Shown here in pieces: positions 1-14,300 of a DNA stretch of 64,000 nucleotides. A program made the position numbers and the translations under genes. The DNA comes from Todiramphus chloris collaris (lineage: Eukaryota > Chordata > Aves > Coraciiformes > Alcedinidae): the NCBI GenBank assembly GCA_025345505.1, contig JANVCC010000018.1, positions 55,013,656 to 55,077,655 of the forward strand. Direction: 5' to 3'. A model generated the notes under the pieces. The model saw nothing but the letters and a program-made list of their open reading frames with translations, was not told where the DNA came from and did not search any database. Positions within the stretch are counted from its first letter, which is position 1. The number at the start of each line of letters is the position of its first letter.

Positions 1-3000
1 AAGCATTTGCCCAAATACCTTGTCCAAGAATTGAGAGTGTAAGAATTTATATGAAACTGGGATAGAAAGTGTCATTATAGTCACTGTCCCAATATCATGG
101 GGTTAACTGCAGCATAAAATCCTTTTCATAAACATATTAAACCCCATCTTAAAACTAGATAGGACTTTTTTCCCCCTCTCACAACATGACCTCTGGAAGG
201 GCTGTTCCAGATGCTTATTCTAATGATGTTTAAGGTTACTGACAGTGTATTCTTTTAATTTCAGTTACCTATGTACAATTGCTAAGCAGTTGTCTACCTC
301 AAGATTTCAGTGTCTTCAAAATTTGAGTGTTTAGCAAGAAGATTTTTACATAGCTGCTTCTTTATGTCTTTTACAGTACAGTCCCATCCTCTTCATTTGG
401 AAAATGCTCATTTCACAACATCAAATGGCTTGAATCAAACTGGTGTATTTTTCTTAGCTAAAAGATTCTTGTTTGAGTTGCCTGGGATGGGATTTTCATG
501 AGGAGTTGTAATTTTGGATCCAAAATATTATAAAATGTCTAGAGTTTCGTGGCTCCTTTGAGACATCACAGATTTAGGTATAAAACTGAGCAAAATTAAT
601 GAGATCTGCTGAAATTTTTCCACTCTTAAGCTTTTCTGATGACACTATATCAACCAGAAAATGTCACACTCTCTGATATTAGACTGCAGATCCAGTGCTG
701 GACTAATTGCAGATTCCTCAAAAAACACAGAATATAAACAGATTCTACAGAAAAAAAACATAATTAAAGTCAAGTTTAAGATTCACAACTCCTTTCCCTC
801 AACTTTGTTTTGGTAAAATTTCATCTCAGAAGAAATAAGAGAGTAACAATGTAATTTAAATGTCAGAAATGTTACAAATAGCACACTTTCGGACAATACA
901 GTTTCCTATTGCCAAATCACTGATAAGCCTGAAAGAAATCCTGTGGAGTTTTGTGTGACCTCTTAGCAACAAGGAGCAAGGGCTGATCTTAAATTGTAAA
1001 TAATATTTATTTATCCCTGTGATTAGTTATGAAACAAAAATCAGATGTATCCACCAATGCATATAAAGACATACACTAAACAACCATTCCTCTACTGTCC
1101 CTGTGCTCTGACTGGAAGTGCTTTGATGGAGGGACAAGAATAGAGACATCCCTGTCTCTCCAGTGTTTTTTTTTGCCTGGTCCTGATGTGTTAAGGAGTG
1201 AAAATAGTTTTAGATAAATGTGAAGAAGCAGATTTTTTTCTAGTTTTGAGATTTTACCAGATCCTTTGGTCAAAAGGACCTTAGTAACATGCTGTCTGTA
1301 CAATCTTCATCCAGCGGAACCAAGAACTGGAGGTTCTCATTTAGAGCCTTGTGCATCATATATAGCCCAAATGGCAATTCGAACATTTCATTCTCCATTG
1401 TCTCTCATGTTTTAAACTGGAGAAGAAATAAATGATACGTGGAGAGAGTGAACTGGTTGCTTGATAGGAAGCAAACATCATTCTCTTTTACACTCTTGCC
1501 TACCCCCCCATAAATACTAAGTAGCTAGAATAATCTGCTATCCTGAGCCTTGACACTAGAGGCAATGGGTCATTTCACCTGCTTTTGCTATTGCTGTGAA
1601 TAAGGTTGCAAAAAAAAAGAGTCCACAAGAAGCTAGGAAGATGGAGGTTAAGAGTTGATAGTTTGATGCCAGGAAACAGCACTGAATTGTTTGAATGTTG
1701 AATGATTTATAGAGGACTTGTTAGTTTTTATGAGGCAAGCAGAAAGATTTAGTTTTATGTATTTTAGGTAATGTCATATGTATAATATATTTTGTGAGAG
1801 AATTAACCATAGGAAGATCCTTACTAAAATCCTGAGAGGGTTTCACTGGATTAAATTTCCTTGGTTTTTTTACTTCTCTCAGCAGAAAATTTAAAAAAAA
1901 CCTGTTCATGACTGATGTCTCCCTATTTCTCCACTGCTTGGATGGATATTTTTTACAAAGTAGCCAGGACATTACTTGTTGAATTATTTATTTTTCAGTA
2001 GAGGACATGAAGACACAGTGACCCCAGTTTTCACTTGTGAAAGGCTCTTCAAAAAATGACTACTTTGAAAGCCAGTGTAGCACAGAGGTGAGATGCCCTA
2101 GGTACGTTTAATTATTTAAGCTAACTTTCATCCTCTTTTCTCAGCAGGCCTAGAAATTTTAATGGGCACTTTTGAGGGAGGCTGTGTTATATTATGCCTC
2201 TATTTTTCCGAATAAGGTTCTGTTTTCTGTTTTTTTTGAAATATTTTCTCTAGTTTCAGGAAGTAGAAAATAACAGGTTCATATCTTAGAGTCCTCAAAT
2301 TGGATTTAAATTTAATTATAGCTAATAACTCAATAACACATGTCAGGAAAGTTGTTCTCAAAATCCACAGAGTGGTAACTGACTTGAAAAATGTGACCAG
2401 GATGAAAGGAATGATTTTTTAGCAATTTATTTCAATGATCAAATTGTTCTGCCCCCAGGAACTAAAATCTGAATTACACAAACATATTTGGGTGACTTGA
2501 CAGCAAACAATAGATAAGTTTTGATAGAGTAGGTGATGTATTCTGGGACAAGTGTTATTTACTATCATAATTTTAAATCTGAAACAAAGATGTATTCCAG
2601 ATAGGTCACTTATTATTTCAGATAAACAGCAGATATTGATATTAGAAGAAACAATGGCATCAGAATATGGATCCAGAAGCTGAACACTTTTTGTTACAAA
2701 AAAAAAAAATTAAAATGGAAGAGTATTTACTTTAACACTTGCTCTTTCATCTACAGTGATCTGCTTCAATACATTTGCCTAGATAGAATATTTTTATGTA
2801 TGCTCGCATAGCTAGCTCATATGAATCGTCAGTCTCTCAAGCATTAATCCTTATGCTCATGCTTTTTCATTTCTGAATGGTTAACTATCAGGTCATAGTT
2901 CCTCTGTGAACCATATACTCTGTAGTCTTCAGTTTCATCTCTCCGTGTTTTTCCAGTCTGGAAGATCATCTAATTCTTTTCTATCCTCCTTGATAATGTT

Positions 3001-6000
3001 ATTTTTTATTAGGTCCTATAGAAGTTTCATTATTACAATTCTAGTTATTTTGTCCCTGATGGTGTTCTTTGGCTACTAAATTAATTTTGCTGAAAAAATT
3101 TCACCTGAACTATCATTCCTCTAAATGTATTCTCCAGACTGGCATGCTGATTTCTGATGGGTTACAAAAGAGATCTTTTTCCCACATGAAAGGTAATTAT
3201 AGTTTCTTTTTAAGTTCTGTCAAAGTCCTTTCTACTAGTGAAGGAAATTTTGTAAAAAAAAAATTAAATTCTCCATACCGCTGAAGAGATCAGACATAAA
3301 ATCAATGTTTTCTGTTTGAATAAACTGAATGCTGATTTAAATACACCACATGTTGAAACAGTTATGTGATCCTAATAAAAATGTTAGCATTCAGTCACTC
3401 ATGTCTAGAACATGAAATTGAAATTCACAATGATTTATTCTAACACTTCCCAAGCAGAGATATCAGTTAAGAAACTAATCTGGTACGGTTACAAGCATCA
3501 CAATATTTGGGAAATCTTATAAGGCAGTATGCTGTATAAATATTTCTCTATTATATATGAAATATTATATACTAACCTTTCTAAAAAGTAGCAATGATAA
3601 GGCACAAGCAGGGAGTCATTTCACTACGTAAAATTTATGAAAAGTAGCCTTATGAATGTATAGATGTTGTGCTTTAGTCCTGTTTTTTGAGTTTTATCCT
3701 GGGACAGTTACAAAGTGCAATTGGATTTCTTTGGATTGCAAAAAAGATTCGGTTGGTTCCAGGAATTATAGATACCAGGGACATATTTGCATTCCAAGTG
3801 AAATAGGTGGAAAAAGAAATTGTGAATATTTACCTGAATTTGACTGCTAGGGGCAAACAACTAAGGTGTGAAATAGGAGACTCATACTCTTATAATATGT
3901 TAGAATAATCTTTCTAGATAAATCATCTATTGTTTTAACATTACTTATAATAGTTATCCTTTAAATGACTTATTTTTTCCTATATTTTATGAGAGTTTTT
4001 GAATTTGACAGAGCTCTTGATAAGAGGCTATCTTATTTCCAGAGGTCTGTAGGAAAAGGGAAGGAGTGGGAAATATAGAAAGAAAAGGAATTGAAGACAA
4101 TTATTACCCTCCCAAATGCTGACATTTTGAAGCTCAAAAAAAATAATTGGGATAAATCTGTTTGGTGAACATATTCAAATGAAATAAAATTAAATTTTAG
4201 AAGTCAGATGATGGCTGATTGGCTAGCTTTGCTTATTTTCACCGATTACCTACCACAAAGCACAACATCAAAACAATTATTCTGATATAAATTTCTTCAT
4301 TCTTGAGAATAGACCTTCTGTTCTAGTGACATAAAACTGTACCTTGCAAATAATACCACTTCCATTGACAATGTTTCTCTGACATTCTGTAGATATAAAA
4401 GAATTGCCTTTTCAGGCAAGCACCATGCTTCTGATGCTGGTTGCATAGTGACACTATATTTCAGCATTTGTAGATGTTGAATCTGTTTTCACCTTTATGT
4501 GGGGTGGTAAAAGTAATTAGTAAGTTGTCTAAAGGCAGTGAAGTTTTTTTCTAGAATGATAAAAAACATTTTTATGTTGAAAACATGGGTCCTTGGATTA
4601 TGAGACAGAAGCATTGTTTCTCCAGATATTTTAGTGGGGTTATGCCACTTCCATGCTAGCAAAACTCCACTGAGCTTTACTAGCATAGCTCTATAGCCTG
4701 CAGAAGTCACATCTAAAATTTTTATTAGAATAACAGATTTTTGTGGTACAGACTTTTGAATCTAGTATTCATGCATTCCCATATGAAGGAAGGTGTATCT
4801 CTTTTGTTAACAATCAAATAGTACTACTTCTATGTACTGTCTATTCACTGATCTTCAGTATAATATCTGAGGCCAAGAACAATAATGCTACATATTTCTC
4901 TGGGTCCAGAGTTTCCCATACTCTAATGTCAAATTGTGTTTTTTCAGAATAATTTTCTTAAATAACTTAACAGCTCCTATGTTTTCAGTTTAACTTTTTT
5001 GGGGGGTTTTTGTTCGTTTGTTTGTTTGTTTGTTTTTGTTTTTGACAGACTCCATAAGCATTTTTTTTAAGTGGGTTGAAATTCAGCCCTGAAGTATTTT
5101 CAGAATCAAAGTTTATTGAAGTGAAATAAAGAGTCTTCTCCACAGGAGCAGTTCTTGCCAGCACTCAGAACATTAAGTTAAATTAGGAAAGACCTTCACA
5201 TTTTTTTTACTTAATAAGCCTGGGACACATCTGTTGTTAGTATTCTAACCAAGAAGTAATTACTGTGTTTATCAATAAAGCAAATGCAACCAATTTTAGA
5301 CCATCAGTGTCTCTACAGATACATTACATTTTTCTCCATCACTGGCTTTGTTTTTTCCACTCTTAAACTGGCAGATTTTTCAAAATAAAATAGTTCATTA
5401 AAGAAAAGTCCCTGCTAGGCTCCATACTCTATTTGAGAAGACATACTATGTGGGACATAAAGAATCTCTCATGTCCAAACAGGATTAGAGCTTGTTACTC
5501 AGCTCTTTCAGCATGATTCATGAAACTTCTGAAAATGAAGGTGACCTCAATTAAGAATTGTCTCGATCTGCTTTTTCAGATCAGCTCAACAGCTGTAGCA
5601 ATATAGCTAATGGCTCCATGTTTCTACAAACTGTCAGTTTGCCACTCTCCAGTAAATAAGGTGCAGGAGAATCCTGCAGGGAAATGAGACGTTGTTAAAA
5701 AGCACCCATCAACAGGAATATTCTCAAGAAAATTTAGGAGGTGAAAGAATCCTTTGACAAATAGCAGAGTTGGTGTCATTATCCTAAATTAGAAGAGGGT
5801 TGTAATTTATTTGTCATTGATTGACTAAAGAAAAACAATGTAAAAGTGATATGAATTAATGCAATTGGAAATTGGAAACTACTAAATGCCCCAAATAAAT
5901 GGTAGCATGTCAAAGTATAAGACATTTCCACTTCAATAATGTACAGGAAAGTAGAGGTCACCCACCTTAAAGAATTAAAAATTTAAACTATTCTGAAGGG

Positions 6001-6370
6001 AAACATGTGCCATGTCATAGCTCAAGACAAGTCATATCTGAATTTTACTTAGTATTACATCACAGTTTTGACAAAATATTCTAATCCAAAGAGAGCTATA
6101 CACATAAGGTAGACAGTGTGAAAGCAATGAGGTAACTGTAATATGTCAGCAAAAATTTACAGTTTGGTGCAGAATCATTACTGAACCAGAGTGCTACAGT
6201 TTTGGCAGAGCTTAGCTACTAGATAGCCTTCCATGAAACAGAGATATGTGAGCACTTTTTTGAGACCAGTTTCTTAAGGACATGAGTCTTTATGTCTGTC
6301 CATGTCTGTATTCTTTACACAGTTGTGAATTCTAAGGCAGTTTTGTCAATCCAGTGAATTTCACACTGAC
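1..6370. other. Intergenic DNA, no gene seen
   Basis: AT-rich sequence with only short incidental open frames lacking any family signature. Apart from the TTTG tract near 5.0 kb I see no repeat or RNA gene. Confidence 0.6.
5010..5045 (+). repeat. (TTTG)n microsatellite
   Basis: A run of GTTTG/TTTG units follows a short G-run. It is a simple repeat in intergenic DNA. Confidence 0.85.
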
Positions 6371-7737
6371 TGGAAAAGGGGGAACATAACCCTCTTTTTT
6401 AAAAGGAAGATCTTTTTTAAAAAGGAAGAGGCCAGTCAGTCTCACCTCTATGCCCATCAAGAGGAGCAGATCCTCCTGAAAGCTATGCTAAGTAATGTGG
6501 GAAATAAGGATGTGATTCGTGATGCTCAACCTGGCTTCGTAAAGGGCAAATCATATCAGACAAATTCTACAATGGTGTTACAACATTGGCAGGTAAGGGA
6601 AGAGCAACTGTTGTCATCTAAATGGAGTTGTTCAAAGCTTTTGACACTGTCCCTCATGACATTCTTGTCTCTAAATTGGAGAGACATGGATTTGATGGAT
6701 GGATGGATTACTTGGTGGATAAGGAATTGTCTGGAGGTTCATGCTCAAAGAGTTGTGACCAACAGCTCAATGTCCAAGTCCAGTGACAAGTGTCATTCCT
6801 CAGGGGTCAGTATTGGCACTGGCACTATCTAACATTTTCATTGGTGACACAGACAGTGAGATCAAGCGCACCCTCAGCAAGTTTGTGGATGATACCAAGC
6901 TGTGTGGTCTGGCCGACACACTAGAGGGAATGGAGGCCATGCACAGGGACCCTGACAGGCTTGAGAGGTGGGCCTGTGCAAACCTTATGAAGTTCAATAA
7001 GGCCAGGTACAAAGTCCTGTACCTGGGTCAGGGCAATCCCAAGCACAAACACAGGCTGGGCAGAGAATGAACTGAGAGCAGTCCTGCAGAGGAGGACTTG
7101 GTCATGCTGATTGACAAAAATCTCAACATGACCCAGCAATCTGCTCTTGTGACCCAGAAAGCCAAGCACACCCTGGGCTGCATCAAAATAATCAAGATCA
7201 ACAAGTCAAGGGAGGTGATTCTGCCTCTCCTCTCTGGTGAGACTCCACTTAGAATACTTTGTTCAGCTCTGGGGTCCCAACATAAGAAGTATATGGACCT
7301 GCTTGAGTAGGTCCAGACGAGGTCCATGAATGAAGACAGGCTGAGAGAGTAGGGGTTGCTCAGCCTGGAGAAGAGAAGGCTCTGGAGAGACCTTATAGCA
7401 GCTATCCTAAAATGGGTTTACAAGAAAGCTGGAGAGAGACTTTTTACAAGAGTATATATTGATAGGACAAGGGGTAATGGCTTTAAACTGAAAGAAGGTG
7501 GATTTAGAGTAGGTGTAAGGAAGAAGGTCTACATTGTTAGGACAATGAGGCACTGGAACATGTTGCCCAGAAACATTGTGGATACTCCATATCTGGAAGA
7601 GTTCAGTGGTTGGATCAAGCTTTGAACAACCTAGCCTGGTGAAAGGTATCCCTGCCTGTGTCAGGGGGGTTGGAATTGTATGATCTTTAAGGTCCCTTTC
7701 CACCCAAAATTTTCTATTATTCTTTGATATTATGAAT
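6371..7737 (+). mobile_element. CR1 LINE, degraded, 5'-truncated
   Basis: The translated pieces show CR1 reverse-transcriptase landmarks in order: a VIRDAQPGFVKGKS-like segment, VFKAFDTV-type sequence in a shifted frame, PQGSVLALAL, and FVDDTKL in place of FADD. The C-terminal [14 protein letters not shown] and HWNMLPRNI segments follow. The 3' end carries the CR1 GGGGGGTTGGAATTGTATGATC segment and a decayed ATTCT-type tail. Several frameshifts split the frame. The endonuclease half is missing. An 18-bp direct repeat sits at its 5' edge (6393-6429). Confidence 0.9.
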
Positions 7738-10576
7738 TCAGCCATGTTTAGCAGAGTAATTAGTTCTGAAATTGACTTTCTTCCAGCAAGAACATGAAGC
7801 GGTGCCTAGGTAGAGGAGAAGTGCCCATGTTGTTTCTTCTCTTGGTGGAAAAGCATGTGAAAATGGGAAGAGCAGCAATCCATCCAGGTGGTGGTGACTT
7901 GACCAGCCTTTTACTTTGCTGAAAAAATGAAGAGTGTGCCATGTGTCTAGGGGACAACGCAGGAGCTCATTGTGGGAGTAGGCTGTAAGGGTTTTGTAAA
8001 GAAAAGGAAAGTCATAAAAATGTGGAAGGGAATTGCTATTGTTAAAGGACGTGGGGATTCATTAATTCAACTACTGCAGCATAAAAGTTGCTTTTGTGTC
8101 ATTTATTTGTTTATTATGACATTAATAATTCTGCTCTCCTTTATGATCTCAAACAAGTATATTCACCTCTCTCTTTCTTAGTTTTTCATATGTACAGTGA
8201 TACTAACTTTCTTTTCATATTTTAAACTTTTTTACTAATCTTCTGGGAAATGTCAGTCCAGGTAAGTCCAATTAAAATAATAGGACAATGTATAAGATTG
8301 ATTTTGGCAAGGATGTGTCATGAAATTTTTATATGGAGAGAACTAATTCAGTTAATGCCTTGATGGACTAGTGAAAAAGAAAGTCTGATGACAAAAGTGT
8401 TCTGGAAAGGATCCTGGCAATTGTGGAGAGTAGTAAACCTTTCATACTTGGAAGAAATAATGTGCAGTCTGATAGGCTTAAGAATGCAGAAGAGTATGAT
8501 CAGTACTGTAATGAGTGAATAAATTCCATGGGGTATATCAGACATCAAATGTCAATGTGAAACTTAGAAAACTCTGAAAAGCATGCAAATAATCACACCG
8601 ATGAATCACTAGTATTACTTTTTGAAAGGACCAGCTTAGATTTGCCTAGCATATTTGGGCTGTGATCTTTCATTTGTCTACTTCTTTCTTGTAAATCAAA
8701 ACACAGGTTACACAGTCTGAAAAGGAATCATGTGTTTCAGCATCTTATTTGCAGAGCTTGTGTTGATTATTCTTTTGGGATAAGTCATGAACCTAATGTA
8801 GGTAGGCAAGTTAGCTAAGTAGTCTGCCTTGGGTACCTCTCTAGTCCTTGGAGAGTGAGAAACAATTTCAGAAGGTGATTCAGAGCACTCAGAATCAACT
8901 TCTATCTTAACTGGTTACATTAAATGTTTATATGTGAATGGGGTAGATATACCTCAGTTCTGGATATATTTGATGGGGGGCAATTGCTGCAGTGTTCTAG
9001 CATCCTTGATGGCACCCTAGAAGATATCAATAGAAAAAGTGGTACATTTATCACACCACTTCTTAATATACCTGAAACCTTTTTGAGAGAAGGTGAGCCT
9101 GTTTTATTCTGGTTAAAAAGGAAGGAAAGCATTCCTGTGACAGATCATTATGAGAAGAAATGATCATGCAATCTCATCTTTTCTTCTGATTCTGTCAGGG
9201 TTCTCTGCTAGCATCTCATGAACAAAGTTTCTTGACTTATACAGATCTTGTTGAGAGTTATTAGCTCATCTTTTCCACTATTCAAGACTCAATACAAGAA
9301 CATTATCTGCACATTTATAAATTTGGGTAATCAGTCTTTTTCTGATTTGTGTGAATTTATTGTTCTATGATACATTTACTGTTAGGAAGCTTTTGCTGAG
9401 ACTAACATTAAATGTGTACTAGATTCTAAGGGAGAGTCAACAATAACACTTGATATAAATAAGCACAGCCGAGTGCTGACAGACTGTTAAACATTTGGGA
9501 ATTTTGAACCAGGATTTCCCAGTAGAAGGGTGAAATGCAGACAGAGGCTGCTCCAGGGGGCTGAATCTGAAGACACTTCAGTCTATCTGAGAACATCAAG
9601 ATGAATCAGAAGCCAAAATCATTTCACCTTGGAGCCTGATAAAGGAGCTTTCACCTCTTTAGATGAACATCCTTTTACTGGTAGCATGACAATGTTATCT
9701 GTCTTACAGAGGATGCTGGATTTTGGTTTTAGTTTCTTCTTGACATGTTTTAATACCAGAAAGAAATAAAAATTATTGGCAGCATTGCTTTGGTATTTCT
9801 GTAGTCCCTGGATGTGTCACTTCTGCTGCAAGTACCTAATGAAGACAAATACATGGTGCCAAAGATGGCCACATTTGCTCTATTTCATGGCTGTTTGTGA
9901 TATAATGGCCATACAAAACTGCTGCAAAAGCCAACACACAGAATGGGCAGTCCATCTATACTGGTCCAAATGTCCTCTGGAAATAGTTTGCTGATGAATA
10001 AACTGGGAGAAGCGAGGATACACACTGATGATTCAGAAATTGCTCTGGACAAGCTCTAAGAAGAAGTCAACTTCAAATATTAGGGAAAGGTGGACTTGTA
10101 TGCAGAGTCAACCCTCTGTTAGTAGAGTAAAGGAATCACCTAATATTAACAGATCAATCCAAATCTAATTATGTAGCTTTCAATTTAAATCAGCCTCTAA
10201 TCTGGCAGTATGCTTTCCAGTGCCAAACAAGTTTAACACAGTGCCTGCCCCATAAACCATGATAGGTACTGAACTGTAAAACTGATGTGTTCAACAGTGG
10301 AGCAAGTATAATTGCTTATAGGCTTCCTGCTAGAATCTATGAATTTGTGCATAAAAGATTTGTTAATGATATCAGTACATATGAAAGTCTTACTAGTGAT
10401 AATCAACAAAGTTATAGAATAGTTCTGTGCCATGGGGATTTCCCTGTTGCAGTGTAACTGGTTGGTTTTGTTTTAAACATAATCTCTTTCTGAGAAACAT
10501 GAGTTTATACCAAGTAAGAAAGACTATGCTAAGAAAAGGAGAGTCAAGACAGGAAAAGAGAGGGGAACAATGGGAC
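7738..10576. other. Intergenic DNA, no gene seen
   Basis: Unique-looking AT-rich sequence between two CR1 copies. Open frames are at most about 80 codons and lack recognisable motifs. Confidence 0.6.
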
Positions 10577-10692
10577 ATGGTCCTGGGAAACTGGCTCTAG
10601 GTGTCCCTGATTGAGCAGGGATTGAACAGGGGTATTGGACTAGATGATTTCCGAAGGTCTCTTCCAGCCTTACCCATTCAGTGATTCTGGGA
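10577..10692 (+). mobile_element. CR1 LINE 3'-end fragment
   Basis: About 115 bp read like a CR1 3' terminus: CCCTGATTGAGCAGGGATTG, then TTGGACTAGATGATTTCCGA, then a variant of the CCTTCCAACC block and a tail GTGATTCTGGG. There is no coding sequence. It is a heavily 5'-truncated insertion, as is usual for CR1. Confidence 0.8.
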
Positions 10693-11021
10693 ATAATCAT
10701 TTATTGTACTTGTTTAACTTGTATTTTAGCTTATTCTGAGACTGGTCTCCTGTACAAAAAAGATGCTTAAGTTTATGGTGAAGGAGTATTTACCATAGGT
10801 AACAAAAGGAAAAGATGTCAAATATATACATACTTTGTAGAGCTTATCATAAATACATTTGGTTTTCCTTGAAATATTTCAACAGAAGTTTGTATCTTTT
10901 TTAACTTAGTTTGGGTGGAGAGGAAGACAAGAATATGATCCATCTTATCCACCTCTTTAAAAAAGAAATGCTTTGCCTCCTGAGGAGGAGAAGGAGAAAG
11001 AAAAAAAAAACCAGAAAGGAA

Positions 11022-11363
11022 AGCATTTGCGGGATATTAGTACACATGGGCAATCCAAACTATAACCCGTACTGAAGGACAGTAGGTGGCGTGCGTGTCA
11101 GGAAAGGGAAGCAGGGCAACACAGTTCCAGGTATGGAAAGCTATCGTGATAGTCTGGTTGCAGACTGGTTGCTGCCTGACCACCTGCAGGGAACTAATCA
11201 AGAAAGGACGCGTGGACACTTACAACCAATTGTGATCTGTTTACGAGCACATGGCTAGTTGCCTGAGCTATATAAACTGGGAGTGTATCGCAATAAAGGG
11301 TAGTCATTGTTTACTTTGATCACATTGGTCGTGTGTGGTGTCCATTATTCCTCCGCAAGCATT
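11022..11363 (+). mobile_element. Solo LTR of an alpha/beta-like endogenous retrovirus
   Basis: A 330-bp LTR (11028-11357) starts TGCGG and ends CCGCA, a perfect 5-bp inverted terminal repeat. It is flanked on both sides by the 6-bp target duplication AGCATT (11022-11027 and 11358-11363). In order it contains a CCAAT box (11226-11230), a TATA box (TATATAAA, 11269-11276), a polyadenylation signal AATAAA (11292-11297) and a short GT-rich U5. Length, 6-bp duplication and layout resemble avian leukosis-type or ERVK-type LTRs. No internal retroviral sequence is present, so it is a solo LTR left by recombination. Exact flanking duplications suggest a fairly recent insertion. Confidence 0.88.
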
Positions 11364-14300
11364 TCCTGAATGCTTAAAAACATTGAGGTAATGTGGGGCT
11401 GAGCAACAGAATCATAACATGCACTGAAACACAGGTAAATACCAGAATCCACCCCCTCCCCCCTTCAATTTTAGAGACCCTATCTATCACCAAAAGATAA
11501 AACAGAAATCCACAGAATGAAAGGTTTCTATTGCTATCAGAAGAATGATGGAACATGAAACATTTGTGAGGGTGAAGACAAAAGTCTCACTGTGATTAGA
11601 TTTTGTTTGGACTTTTGTCTCAAAAAAGAAATTATTATTTGTTTCACAGTGGAAAGTAAAAAAGAATAAGCTGATGCTATTTCCCCCTTTGAAGAAGACG
11701 GAAACCTCTGAATTCACTTCATATAATAAATGTAAGCCATTACTGTCACTATTCTGTTCACACTACTACTTTTCCAATCAACAGTATCTCTACATGATGT
11801 AGCTGTATTCTTGGAGGCACATTTCATTGTCTTTATTATTATCGAAATGTTTAGTTTTTGAACAGTATTGTTAACTCAATAATGTTAATTATTAACTCAG
11901 TGTTATTTCCTCTGGAAAATTCAGTCTTAGTTGTACATTCAGGTTAGCAAGGTGCTGTTGTCAGTGGTGGCTGGAAGTCAGATGTGTCTGCATATGCCAC
12001 TGAGATAGTGCAGGACAGGGGTTGGTTGATGTTCTCCCATTGGCTCACCAAGGCAAATAATTCCTTATTTCATTCACTGAAACAATAGAGGTGTCCTTAC
12101 CATACAAGGACATTGAAACTGTAGAAACCACTGATAAGCAGACCAAGAATGCCCAGCAGTGGTACTGGCCTTGTTAATGTGGGCTTCTTTTCTTTAGGAA
12201 GTGAACTGGGAAAATAATTGTTTTTACAGTTGACTGCACTGTCATGTAGATGTAATGCTCAGGCAGTAGACAAGTCTGGCTTGAAACCAGCTTTCAGTAC
12301 TGAGTTGTTGTATCCCATTGGCTGTCCCCTGACCTCTACAGCTGTTTGACTATAAAATTTAGCCAACTACCAACAACTGAAGATTATGATTCTTCACAGA
12401 GCATGCTGTTGAACAATGTATTCCGTTCACTCCAAAATGCTTTGGTTCTTAATATTTTACAGAGTTTAAAAACTGGTTAAACTAATGAAAGAGGAATTTG
12501 TTTAAGGCTACTAATAGAAAGATAGCCCTAGTTCAGGAAACTTATTTCTGAATGTTGTTGAATTTCCAAAGAAAATATCCTTCTGCCCTACTCCGTTACT
12601 ATTTCCTAGGCATAATCTGCCAGAGAGACATTGGTCTAAAAAGAGCCAAAACACATCCATTTTTCTGTTCCTGTGGAAAAATTGTCTAGTTTGTTTAAGT
12701 TCTGTGCTTTCTTACTGCTCTTGAACAACCTGTGCTTTCATTGTCCTATCTCTAGTGTGTACCGAGTGACTTATATCATTTATGTAGTTAAGTGTTTGGG
12801 GAGCAAAAGAGGGAAAAAGAAACCATTCTGACATCCCATAACTCCAAATCCAGTTGTTTTAGGGAAAGCACACAGTGAGCATGTTCATTCTGGTGTACCT
12901 AATACAATGCAGTGCACTGCAGACTTACCCAAACTATTTCTAAATATGCTTCCAGGAGTCTAATTAACTCACCTACCTAGCTGTGTCATAGACTTCAATG
13001 TGTTTATAACATAACAAATACACAAAATGAACTCTGACAAACACCTCTTTTGCTTTCATCCGTTTCATAACAGTAGGTGATGCTTCTTCCCCCTTTTTCA
13101 TGTTTCGTCTTGCCTGTAGGTTGGGCCTAACTTCATATGTGGAAAAAACTTCTGATAGCCAGGGAAACTAACAGATTTTATCTTATTTCTCTTGAATGAC
13201 TGAGCCACTCTTACAGTGTTACAGCACTAGATTCTAATCATATGCAAATATTCATAATTGTAATGGGTAAGTGCTCTAATCTGGAAGTAATTTAGTGTTT
13301 GCACTATTTGCACATATGTGGCTTTCAGTACTATCACAAAGCTGAACTGAAACACAATATATGTTAGTTAACTCCTAAGAACAACTTTTGTAAAATAATA
13401 CTCCTTATTCTCATATTAATGCAAAAAAAAGACACAACAGGATTGTGTGTGGGAAATAAATTATTCAAAGCATAAAAAAGAGATGGGACCAAAATATGAC
13501 CTAATTGTTACAGAGAATTAACTGGAGAGATCTGAAGAAGAATTCAGTGCAGTTATAGTAGAAGAAAGTGGATTAAGTTTGCCTCATTATGTTGAATAGC
13601 TAAGAGACTGAAGAAGAAGTGAGAATGTAGCAAGTTAGAAGAAAAGTCATTGACCAGCTCTTTATTAAAACAGACACAAGGAAAAGAAACATGGCAAAGT
13701 ATCATTTTAGAGAAAGATGATGAGAAATTTAAGCTCAGAACTTCACTCAATGAAAGAAAAACATGTGTGTGATTTCAGCCCTTTCAGTGCTGCTGTAATT
13801 GGAGTGAATTGCAATACAGCTCACTGCCAACCTTCATATACATGTTCCTCTGCATACACACCATATGTAAAGTATGGAAAGCCTTGGCATACTATATGTT
13901 GTCACAGAAATGAATAAGCATATTAATGTCTACACATTAAAATTTTACATAATAAAGTCTCACTTTTAGCGTATGCTAGATGAAACACATAGAGAATTCA
14001 GAAATTATGTCACTTGTCTGCTTTTAATTAATCATTTGGTGTTTCAGTGGAACTACTACTTACCTACATCATAAAAATGTCAAATAAAAGTGCCTTTTGA
14101 TTTATTAAAGAAGTCTTGTCAACTTGATTTCAGTTATTATTTCTTATTTAAATGAACATTTCATTAATTTTATCAAGTTCAAACACTAAAATAATTAGTA
14201 ATAGAAATTATTTAACAATATTACACTGTATTATACCTTAATCACTTGGAAAAGGTATGTGCAAGGGAGTCATTAAAACCACATATGTATATATATATAC

